Shown: piece after piece, positions 1 to 5,692 of the stretch
Layout: every line of letters starts with the position of its first letter
How positions within the stretch are numbered: the stretch's first letter is position 1
Assembly: GCA_035656335.1 (NCBI GenBank)
Contig: DASRSS010000076.1
Location: forward strand, 1 to 8,963
DNA length: 8,963 nucleotides
Direction of reading: 5' to 3'
Source of the DNA: DASRSS01 sp035656335
Lineage (GTDB): Bacteria > Actinomycetota > Actinomycetes > Mycobacteriales > Jatrophihabitantaceae
Position numbers and translations under genes: made by a program
The notes under the pieces: model-generated
What the model was told of the DNA's origin: nothing
What the model saw: the letters and a program-made list of their open reading frames with translations, nothing else
The model's database searches: none

Positions 1-659
1 TGCCTCCGGGCGCGGACCGCGACGACTACGTGAGGCTGGTCGCCGGCGAGATGCTGCGGGCGTGTGCACCCTATGCACGCTGGATCGACGTGTTCTGCGA
101 GCCGGCCAGCCCGCACGCGTTCGACGTCGACGAGGCGCGCGCGGTGCTCACCGCGGGCGCCGCCGCCGGCCTCGGCCTGCGCGTGCACGGCAACCAGCTC
201 GCACCCGGCCCGGGCGTGCAGCTGGCCGTCGAGCTGGGGGCCGCGAGCGTCGACCACTGCACCTACCTGAGCCCGGCGGACGTCGACGCGCTGGCCGGTG
301 CGGACACCGTCGCCACGCTGCTGCCCGGCGTCGAGTTCTCCACCCGCTCGCCTTATCCGGACGCGCGCGCGTTGCTGGCCGCGGGCGCCACCGTCGCGCT
401 GGCCACCGACTGCAACCCGGGCACCTGCTACAGCTCGTCCATGCCATTCGTGATCGCGCTGGCCGTGCGCGAACTGCGGATGACCCCGGCCGAGGCGCTG
501 TGGGCGGCCACTGCCGGCGGGGCACGTGCTTTGCGGCGCGAGGACGTCGGCGCGCTGCGGATCGGTTCACGTGCCGATCTCGCCGTGCTGGACGCGCCGA
601 GCTATCAGCACCTGGCCTACCGGCCCGGCGTCCCGATCGCGCGGGCGCTACGCGTCTGA
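1..659 (+). CDS. hutI: Imidazolonepropionase, C-terminal part (5' end outside window)
   Basis: Metal-dependent amidohydrolase that opens the ring of 4-imidazolone-5-propionate to N-formimino-L-glutamate, the third step of histidine breakdown, in the cytoplasm. The reading frame is open from base 3 to the TGA at 657-659, giving about 218 residues of a family usually near 390-400, so roughly the N-terminal half is missing. Visible signatures are HGNQ (186-197), which carries a metal-ligand histidine; VDHC (249-260), the second active-site histidine; and the hallmark TDCNPGT, whose aspartate (408-410) is the usual metal ligand. The C-terminal stretch IGSRADLAVLDAPSYQHLAY is typical of HutI. In Bacillus-type enzymes the HGNQ position reads closer to HADE; the Gln-containing form is, from memory, common in actinobacteria. 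The 3' end overlaps the convergent transporter gene by 12 bp and no terminator lies between. The GTG at 30 is internal, not a start. No other hut gene is in view. Confidence 0.93.
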   Translation, partial: PPGADRDDYVRLVAGEMLRACAPYARWIDVFCEPASPHAFDVDEARAVLTAGAAAGLGLRVHGNQLAPGPGVQLAVELGAASVDHCTYLSPADVDALAGADTVATLLPGVEFSTRSPYPDARALLAAGATVALATDCNPGTCYSSSMPFVIALAVRELRMTPAEALWAATAGGARALRREDVGALRIGSRADLAVLDAPSYQHLAYRPGVPIARALRV

Positions 660-1583
660 GCCGTCGTCCGGGCCGTGCTGGCCGTGCCCGGGCCGGTCGG
701 ACTGCAGCCGGTGCAGGTGCGCTGTTCGGTACGAGGCGAGCATGTCCGAGCGGCCGATCAGGATCGTGCCCGCGATCATCGCCACCAGGCAGACGGCTTC
801 GACGATCACGTCGCCGAGCCCGACCGAGAGCCGGTCGCTGAGGATGAACAGGCTCAGCAGGATCCCCACGATCGGTTCGGCGACAGCCGTCGGCGGCAGC
901 GAGAAGTCCAGCCGGGCGGCGCGGAATGCGCTTTGCGACAACAGAATCCCGGTCAGCGCAGAGCCGATCACGATGTACGCCCACGGCGAGTTGATCAGGA
1001 AGTGCAGGCCGTGGTCGTCGAAGCGGAGCAGGGCCGCCTGCGTGCTCACGTCCTGCAGGCCGTAGAGGATGCCGGCCGCGGACGCGAGCAGCACCGCCTC
1101 GGTTGCCAGGTGGGTCATGCCGCGGGACTTCGCCACGCCGACGAGCAGGAAGACCACGCCGCCGACGACGCACACCGCGAGCAGGCCGGCGTCCCAGGCC
1201 GGTCTCGCGTGCTTCGGCGCGTGCGGGTTGCCGACCGCGATGAACACGCCGAGCGCGGCCGACAGCAGCAGCGCGCCGCCGATCTCGTGCCACTGCGCGC
1301 GCCGCCGGCTCATCGCGCCGGCGATCAGGAACGCGAACAGCAGGTTGGTCGACAGCAGCGGTTCGACCAGCGCCACCGCGCCGAGCTGCAGCGCCAGCCC
1401 GCCGAGCGCCTGGCCGCACACCATCGCCAGGATGCCCAGCCACCACTCGCGGTTGCGCATCAGGTGCAGCAGCAGCCGGAACGACAGCAGCTCCGACAAC
1501 GCGGCGTGCGCGGCAACGCGTTGCTGCAGCACCCAACCCAGCCCGAAGCTGAGCGCGGCCAGGATCCCGACGACGAAGACCAT
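648..1583 (-). CDS. DMT (drug/metabolite transporter) superfamily membrane protein, second gene of a pair
   Basis: Integral membrane transporter of 311 residues, almost wholly hydrophobic, with about nine to ten predicted membrane segments as in two-EamA-repeat DMT proteins. It begins MVFVVGILAALSFGLGWVLQQR and carries VEPLL near residue 73, both recalling the NIPA-like branch of the DMT superfamily. It ends in a hydrophilic, His- and Asp-rich tail of about 25 residues (HLHRLQ...GHGQHGPDDG), probably cytoplasmic. The ATG start at 1583 shares its A with the TGA of the upstream transporter (TGATG), so the two are very likely co-transcribed and translationally coupled. Its sequence matches its partner over the whole N-terminal half (LLLHL.R...WLG, VEP, GVFIAV..P), so they are paralogues. 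The substrate cannot be read from sequence. Family placement is firm; function is open (small metabolite, metal, or lipid-linked sugar). Confidence 0.88.
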   Translation of the reverse strand: MVFVVGILAALSFGLGWVLQQRVAAHAALSELLSFRLLLHLMRNREWWLGILAMVCGQALGGLALQLGAVALVEPLLSTNLLFAFLIAGAMSRRRAQWHEIGGALLLSAALGVFIAVGNPHAPKHARPAWDAGLLAVCVVGGVVFLLVGVAKSRGMTHLATEAVLLASAAGILYGLQDVSTQAALLRFDDHGLHFLINSPWAYIVIGSALTGILLSQSAFRAARLDFSLPPTAVAEPIVGILLSLFILSDRLSVGLGDVIVEAVCLVAMIAGTILIGRSDMLASYRTAHLHRLQSDRPGHGQHGPDDGSDA

Positions 1584-2455
1584 CAGCCCGCCTCGGTGAG
1601 CGCGGACGCGTAGCGGGCGGTCGAGGAGCGCACCAGCACCAGCACGCCGGTGACGATGGCCAGCGCGCCGAGCGCGGCGAGCAGCAGGATCGGCCCGGTG
1701 CGGGTGGATTCGCCCAGCACGACCGTCCCCCAGAGCAGCGAGACGAGCGGGTCGAGCAGCGTGATGCCCGGCTGCGCGGCGACGAGCGTGCCGGCGTGCA
1801 GCGCGGCCTGGATCAGGATCACCGAGGCGACGCCGGCTACCGCGAAGCCGTACGTCTCCCAGGACGTGAACATCGACCCGGGCCCCTGCCTGGTCAGCCG
1901 CGTGACCGACACCTTGATCAGCGACGCGGTCAGCCCGAAGCCGCTGCCCGCCGCGATGCCGAACAGCGCCGCGCGCATCGGGCCGCGCGCGACGCGTCCG
2001 GCGAGGACGAGCCCGCCGATGCCCGCCGCGGTCGCGATCGTGGCCACGACCGCCACCGCCGTCGAGATCGAGTCCGGCTCGCCGCCGGACGGGTCCAGCA
2101 CCGCGATGAACATCGCGAGGCCGCCGGCCATCAGCGCGCTGCCGACCCAGTCACGCCGCGGCAGCCGCTGCGAGAACACGATCGCGGCGAGGATGAACGT
2201 CATCGGCAGTTCGAGGACGAGGACCGGTTCCACGGCCGACAGCGTCCCCGCGTTGAGCGCCGCCGCCTGCAACAGGAACGAGACGACCATCGCGACGCCG
2301 CCGAGCAGCCATTGCGGATGGCGCAGCAGGTGCAACAGCAGAGCGGGCCCGAACGGCTCCTTCGCCTGATCGCGATTCGCCTTGCGCTGTAAGACACTCG
2401 ATGCCGCGTTGCAGCCCGCGGCCCCGACCGCGAGCAGCAGGCTAGCGGCGGCCAT
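1583..2455 (-). CDS. DMT superfamily membrane protein, first gene of a pair
   Basis: Membrane transporter of 290 residues made of alternating hydrophobic segments and short charged loops, about nine to ten membrane passes. The N-terminus MAAASLLLAVGAAGCNAASSVLQRK, the LLLHLLRHPQWLLGG loop, AVEPVLVLELP and the second-half AAQPGITLLDPLVSLLWG motif are typical of actinobacterial DMT/EamA proteins. The ATG at 2455 is used because the protein begins directly with its first membrane helix; only a weak GGACC precedes it, so the ribosome site is poor. It leads a two-gene minus-strand operon with the paralogue below it and diverges from the glycosyltransferase gene across 129 bp. Two such proteins encoded together may form a heterodimer, as known for other DMT pairs, or may be a recent duplication with separate jobs. 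No substrate-defining motif is recognised. Confidence 0.88.
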   Translation of the reverse strand: MAAASLLLAVGAAGCNAASSVLQRKANRDQAKEPFGPALLLHLLRHPQWLLGGVAMVVSFLLQAAALNAGTLSAVEPVLVLELPMTFILAAIVFSQRLPRRDWVGSALMAGGLAMFIAVLDPSGGEPDSISTAVAVVATIATAAGIGGLVLAGRVARGPMRAALFGIAAGSGFGLTASLIKVSVTRLTRQGPGSMFTSWETYGFAVAGVASVILIQAALHAGTLVAAQPGITLLDPLVSLLWGTVVLGESTRTGPILLLAALGALAIVTGVLVLVRSSTARYASALTEAG

Positions 2456-2491
2456 CGGCCGGTCCGGTCAGGGAGAACGTCGGGGTGCCCA

Positions 2492-2545
2492 CCCAGCCGA
2501 CTCTGCCATGCCGGGCTGGGCGTCCGCCGGTCGGTTTGACGGACG
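2492..2545. repeat. Two inverted repeats in the divergent transporter/glycosyltransferase intergenic region
   Basis: A perfect 7-bp inverted repeat CCCAGCC (2492-2498) / GGCTGGG (2514-2520) is followed at once by a 6-bp repeat CGTCCG (2521-2526) / CGGACG (2540-2545). They occupy the 129-bp region from which both operons must be transcribed, so they could be operators or leader hairpins. In DNA this GC-rich, short matches also arise by chance. A TTGACG hexamer (2536-2541) resembles a -35 box for the plus-strand operon, but no convincing -10 box lies 16-19 bp downstream. Confidence 0.3.
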
Positions 2546-2584
2546 GTAGAAGCTGGGCATGTCAGCGACGTGGAAGCGAACGGA

Positions 2585-3673
2585 GTGGGCAGAACGGGCT
2601 CGGCACGGGTTCTCATCGTGACAGCGGCGATGGGCACGGGACACGTGCAGGTCGCCTCGGAGCTGTCACGCCGGTTGCGCGCGCGCGGCGCGGCCACCGA
2701 GGTCCTGGACATGATCAGCGCCGCGGGCCCGGCCGGTGCGCGGCTGCAGCGCACGTACCGGTTCCTGCTCAAGCGGGCGCCGTGGCTGTACGACGCGGCG
2801 ATGCGCTTCTGGGCCCGCGTGCCGCGTCCGCTCGAGGCGCTCACCGCCGCCGGCAGCCACCGGTTCGAGGACGCCCTGCGCGACGCGGTCACGCGGGAAC
2901 GCCCGGACGTGATCGTCTCCACCTACGACCTCGCCTCGCAGGCGCTCGGGCGGATGGCAGGGCGCGGCGAGATCCACGCGCCGATCATCACCCTGGTCGT
3001 CGATCCCGGAGCACATCCGTACTGGGTCAGCCGGCACGTCCACCGCCACCTGGTGCTCACCGAGCTGACCGGCGAGCAGCTGCGCGCGTACGGAGCGCAA
3101 GGCGTGGCGGTGGTCCGCCCGGTGCTGCGTCCCGACTTCGACGCCCCGCCGAGCCGTGACGTCGCCCGCGCGCGGCTGGGCCTGCCGACCGACGCGCGCA
3201 CCGCCCTGGTGACCGCGGGCTCCTGGGCGGTGGGTGGTGTCGAGTCCACCGTGCGGCAGCTCGCCGAGGACCGGAACCTGCTCGTGCTCGCGCTGTGCGG
3301 GCGCGACGAGCAACTGCACGCGCGGCTCAGCGGTATCGAGCGCGTGCGGCCGATCGCGTGGACGCCCGACGCGCCCACCTACCTGGCCGCGGCCGACGTG
3401 GTGATCGACAACGCGGGCGGGCTCACCTGCTGGGAGGCGCTCGCCTCGCGCACGCCCGTGCTGCTGTTCCGTCCGCTCGCCGGGCACGGACGGTTCAACG
3501 CGGCCACCCTGGACGCCGCCGGCCTGGCCCGCTGGGTACAGCGCGACGACGAACTGCTCCCGGCCGTCGCGGAGGCGGCGCGGCGCCGTGGGAGGCTGCC
3601 GGACCCGAACGCGGCCGACGCGGCCGACCTGATCCTGGCGTTCGCTCCGCGAGCGAGCACGATGATGTCGTGA
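2585..3673 (+). CDS. MGDG-synthase/GT28-type glycosyltransferase
   Basis: GT-B fold glycosyltransferase of 362 residues, related to diacylglycerol glucosyl/galactosyltransferases (UgtP/MGD type) and MurG. These move a sugar from a nucleotide donor to a lipid at the inner membrane face. The N-terminal half matches the MGDG-synthase domain: AAMGTGH at 14-20 (the glycine-rich acceptor-side loop of this family), the YRFLLKRAPWLYDAA segment, VIVSTYDLAS, and VVDPGAHPYWV at 138-148 (His144, Trp147). The C-terminal half has the GT28 donor-sugar motif GGLTCWEA at 278-285 followed by PVL and a loop with a conserved Asn. I chose the GTG at 2585 because GGAAG (2572-2576) lies 8 nt upstream; an in-frame GTG at 2570 adds five residues but has no ribosome site. 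There is no signal peptide or membrane helix, as expected for a peripheral enzyme. The stop overlaps the deacetylase start (GTGA), so the two are coupled. Sugar and acceptor are unknown. Confidence 0.85.
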   Translation: MGRTGSARVLIVTAAMGTGHVQVASELSRRLRARGAATEVLDMISAAGPAGARLQRTYRFLLKRAPWLYDAAMRFWARVPRPLEALTAAGSHRFEDALRDAVTRERPDVIVSTYDLASQALGRMAGRGEIHAPIITLVVDPGAHPYWVSRHVHRHLVLTELTGEQLRAYGAQGVAVVRPVLRPDFDAPPSRDVARARLGLPTDARTALVTAGSWAVGGVESTVRQLAEDRNLLVLALCGRDEQLHARLSGIERVRPIAWTPDAPTYLAAADVVIDNAGGLTCWEALASRTPVLLFRPLAGHGRFNAATLDAAGLARWVQRDDELLPAVAEAARRRGRLPDPNAADAADLILAFAPRASTMMS

Positions 3674-4398
3674 TCGCCCGCTCGCTGCTCGGTGCCGGCC
3701 TGGCCGCGCACCTCGTGCCGAGCGTCGCCGCGATCGCCCCGCTGCGCCGCGCCGTGCTGCCCGGGCTCTGCGGCGAAAGCGGCCGCGCGCACGTCGCGCT
3801 GACGTTCGACGACGGGCCGGATCCGGAGTCGACGCCGGAGTTCCTCGACACCCTCGCCGCGCTCGGCGTGCACGCGACGTTCTTCGTGCTCGGCACGCAG
3901 CTGGCCGCGCATCCCGAGCTGGGCAGGCGGACCGTCGACGAGGGCCACGAGCTGGCGGTGCACGGCTGGTCGCACCGTCCGCTGCTGCTGCGGGGCCCGC
4001 GCGCGACAGCGGTCGACCTGCGCCGCGCGCGGGACCTGGTCGCGGAGGTGGGAGGATCGCCGCCGCGGCACTGGCGTCCGTCGCACGGCATCCCGACCGG
4101 TGCCGGCCTGCTCGCCGCGCGCCGGCTCGGCATGCGCGCGGTGCTGTGGACCGCGGACGGACACGACTGGCGCGCCGACGCGAGCGGCGACTCGGTCGCG
4201 GGCCGGATCGTCCCGCGACTGGAGCCTGGTGCGGTGGTGCTGCTGCACGACTCGGACGTGACGTCCGCGCCGGGCGCGTGGCGTTCGGCGCTCGATGCCC
4301 TGCCCCAACTGATCGACGCGTGCGCGCAGCGGCAGCTGTCGGTCGGTCCGCTGTGCGAGCACTGGCTGCGCGAACCGGTCGCCGCGGCCGCGGTTTAG
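3670..4398 (+). CDS. Polysaccharide deacetylase (NodB homology, CE4) family protein
   Basis: Metal-dependent deacetylase of 242 residues that would remove an acyl group from an N-acylated sugar. All five NodB motifs are visible: TFDDGPD at 45-51 (catalytic Asp47, metal-ligand Asp48), HGWSH at 98-102 (metal ligands His98 and His102), RPSHG at 136-140, TADGHDW at 161-167, and VVLLHDSD at 189-196 (catalytic-type His193). Motif three departs from the usual RPPYG/RxPFG form by having Ser-His. Residues 5-25 are hydrophobic after Arg4 and could act as a signal anchor or uncleaved signal, so the side of the membrane is uncertain. The GTG at 3670 is chosen because it overlaps the glycosyltransferase stop by four bases (GTGA), the usual coupled arrangement. 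It probably acts on the product of that enzyme, as ArnD does after ArnC; peptidoglycan or another glycan is the alternative. Confidence 0.88.
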   Translation: MIARSLLGAGLAAHLVPSVAAIAPLRRAVLPGLCGESGRAHVALTFDDGPDPESTPEFLDTLAALGVHATFFVLGTQLAAHPELGRRTVDEGHELAVHGWSHRPLLLRGPRATAVDLRRARDLVAEVGGSPPRHWRPSHGIPTGAGLLAARRLGMRAVLWTADGHDWRADASGDSVAGRIVPRLEPGAVVLLHDSDVTSAPGAWRSALDALPQLIDACAQRQLSVGPLCEHWLREPVAAAAV

Positions 4399-4428
4399 CG
4401 CGCTCGGGCTCGCGGGTAACGCGGTGAT

Positions 4429-5163
4429 ATGTCCCGATTGCGCGCGGCGGTCCCGGCTGGGTTCACGGTCCTTCTCCTGGCGGCCGCGTCCGCGCTGCTG
4501 ACCCAGGCACACGCGAGCGCCGACACCGCGAGCACCCAGGACACCAGCTACGCGCGCGCAGCCGACGCGTCCAACCTGGCCGAGATCCAGATGGCCAAGA
4601 TCGCGCTGCAGCGCACGCGCTCGCAGTCGGTGCGGCAGCTCGCGACGATGATCCTGAGCGATCACAAGACGGCCGAGATGCAGCTGCAGCAGGTCGCGTC
4701 CACGGCCGGCATCACCCTGACGGGCAAGCCGAGCCCGCAACAGGCACAGCAGGCCGGCCTGTTGCACTCGGTCCCGGTTGGCAGCTTCGACGTGACCTAC
4801 CTGCAGATCCAGGTCGGTGATCACCAGACCGCGATCCAGAACACCAAGGCCGAGATCGCCACCGGGTCGGACGCGGCCGTGGTCCAGTACGCGCGCGGCG
4901 CCCTGCCGGTCCTGCAGAAGCACCTGCACATGTCGACCAAGGCGATGGTCGGTGTCGCCGCCGTGGAGGCGACGGCTCCCGCGACGAACGAGAACCCCGC
5001 GCCGTCGAACGTCGTCAGCTCCGGCCCGGAGGCGTTCGGCGCGAAGAGCTCGGGCAGCGACGACACCGGCTGGCTGATCGGGCTGGCGGTCGTGGCGGCG
5101 CTGGGGATCGTGGCGGTGCTGCTCTGGTTCCGGCACACGGTCGGCTCCAACGAACACATCTGA
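4429..5163 (+). CDS. DUF4142 family secreted protein with C-terminal membrane anchor
   Basis: Exported protein of 244 residues with a helical, ferritin-like DUF4142 (PF13628) domain; its biochemical role is unknown. A signal peptide is clear: Arg3 and Arg5, hydrophobic core 8-24, then AHA/ASA cleavage sites near 29-31. The domain spans about 38-175 and shows the family's pattern: Glu52 in the first helix, SDHKTAE with Asp78-His79, FDVTYLQ followed by GDH at 130-132, and LPVLQKHL with His165. These acidic and His residues could bind metal, but no classical di-iron ExxH set is seen. A Pro/Ala/Ser/Gly-rich linker (about 177-212) leads to one membrane helix (214-234) and a ten-residue tail starting Arg-His. 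The ATG at 4429 has no good ribosome site and lies 30 bp after the deacetylase stop, so co-transcription is possible. It sits directly before the furA promoter. Confidence 0.85.
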   Translation: MSRLRAAVPAGFTVLLLAAASALLTQAHASADTASTQDTSYARAADASNLAEIQMAKIALQRTRSQSVRQLATMILSDHKTAEMQLQQVASTAGITLTGKPSPQQAQQAGLLHSVPVGSFDVTYLQIQVGDHQTAIQNTKAEIATGSDAAVVQYARGALPVLQKHLHMSTKAMVGVAAVEATAPATNENPAPSNVVSSGPEAFGAKSSGSDDTGWLIGLAVVAALGIVAVLLWFRHTVGSNEHI

Positions 5164-5167
5164 GCCC

Positions 5168-5207
5168 AGTCTTGATTGATTCCAGAAAATAGACAAGACT
5201 CGGCGGG
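5168..5207 (+). promoter_or_regulatory. furA promoter with overlapping FurA-type operator
   Basis: An AT-rich island in otherwise GC-rich DNA. A perfect 7-bp inverted repeat AGTCTTG (5168-5174) / CAAGACT (5194-5200) brackets the block CTTGATTGATTCCAGAAAA. From memory this block closely resembles the furA promoter of Mycobacterium tuberculosis, where FurA represses its own gene; I could not check the alignment. TTGATT (5172-5177) fits a -35 box and AAGACT (5195-5200) a weak -10 box with a 17-bp spacer. Transcription would then begin at or next to the GTG at 5208, giving a leaderless mRNA. The operator covers both boxes, so bound FurA would block polymerase for furA and katG together. Confidence 0.72.
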
Positions 5208-5651
5208 GTGCCGAGGACGTCCGACTTCGAGGGCATGCTGCGGGCTGCCTCGCTGCGGGTGACCCGTCCGCGGGTGGCGGTGCTGGCGGCGGTGCACGAG
5301 CACCCGCACGCGGATACGGACTCGATCCTGTCCGCGGTGCGCGCCGACCTCGGGGACGTGTCGCACCAGGCGGTCTACGACGTGCTCCGCGCGCTGACCG
5401 TCGCCGGGCTGATCCGGCGCATCCAGCCGATGGGCTCGCTCGCGCGCTACGAGTCCCGCACTGGCGACAACCACCACCACGTCGTCTGCCGCTCGTGCGG
5501 CGCGATCGCGGACGCGGACTGCGCGGTAGGCACGACCCCGTGCCTGACCGCGTCGCACGACCACGGCTTCGCGATCGACGAGGCGGAGGTCATCTACTGG
5601 GGCTGGTGCCCCGACTGCAACGCGCGGCAGCCAGCCATCGACCGCACGTAA
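5208..5651 (+). CDS. furA: FurA, Fur-family redox/metal-responsive repressor of katG
   Basis: Fur-family transcriptional repressor of 147 residues that senses metal and peroxide and controls the downstream catalase-peroxidase gene. The N-terminal winged helix (about 5-85) contains LRVTRPRVAVL and the recognition segment VSHQAVYDVLRAL at 51-63. The dimerisation domain has HHHVVCRSC, giving His89-91 and Cys94/Cys97, and WCPDC with Cys134/Cys137, the two CxxC pairs expected for a structural zinc site. GTG at 5208 is used: no ribosome site precedes it, but the promoter boxes place the transcript start at this codon, and the distance to RVTRPR matches mycobacterial FurA. The next in-frame ATG (5235) would trim the domain. 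Its TAA shares a base with a tiny frame (TAATG), and katG begins 33 bp later. It differs from iron-uptake Fur and from Zur by its neighbour, which strongly supports the FurA (CatR/FurS) assignment. Confidence 0.93.
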   Translation: MPRTSDFEGMLRAASLRVTRPRVAVLAAVHEHPHADTDSILSAVRADLGDVSHQAVYDVLRALTVAGLIRRIQPMGSLARYESRTGDNHHHVVCRSCGAIADADCAVGTTPCLTASHDHGFAIDEAEVIYWGWCPDCNARQPAIDRT

Positions 5652-5692
5652 TGAACACACCCACCAGACAGGAGAAGGACCGAAGTGTCTGA
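5651..5692 (+). other. Possible 13-codon frame linking furA and katG
   Basis: An ATG sharing its A with the furA stop codon (TAATG) opens a frame reading MNTPTRQEKDRSV and ending in TGA at 5690-5692, just past the katG start codon at 5685. It spans the katG ribosome binding site in another frame. Ribosomes ending furA could reinitiate here and end next to the katG start, coupling the two genes. It may equally be an accident of sequence; there is no ribosome site of its own. Confidence 0.25.
5670..5679 (+). promoter_or_regulatory. Ribosome binding site of katG
   Basis: The purine run AGGAGAAGGA lies 5 nt before the GTG at 5685 (AGGAG alone is 10 nt before it). It is the strongest ribosome site in the window and fixes the katG start despite the GTG codon. 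Its presence implies high translation of katG relative to the leaderless furA. Confidence 0.8.

Noticed and set aside
668..691. Inverted repeat CCGGGC/GCCCGG just past hutI, possible terminator
   Set aside because: Only six pairs with a 12-nt loop and no U-tract, and it lies within the transporter coding sequence.
148..1536. Minus-strand frame of about 460 codons across hutI and the transporter gene
   Set aside because: It conflicts with both hutI and the transporter reading frame, and its product is Arg/Ala/Pro-rich without motifs.
2536..2564. TTGACG as a promoter for the glycosyltransferase operon
   Set aside because: No TANNNT-like box at suitable spacing downstream; kept only as a remark under the inverted repeats.
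4381..4392. Perfect 12-bp palindrome CCGCGGCCGCGG at the end of the deacetylase gene
   Set aside because: It encodes the alanine run of the C-terminus and is expected from GC-rich Ala codons; no loop and no U-tract, so it is not a terminator.
3379..5196. Long minus-strand open frame of about 605 codons opposite the glycosyltransferase, deacetylase and DUF4142 genes
   Set aside because: Its product is Arg/Gly/His-rich low-complexity sequence with no motif; it is an antisense shadow created by high third-position GC in three well-supported plus-strand genes.
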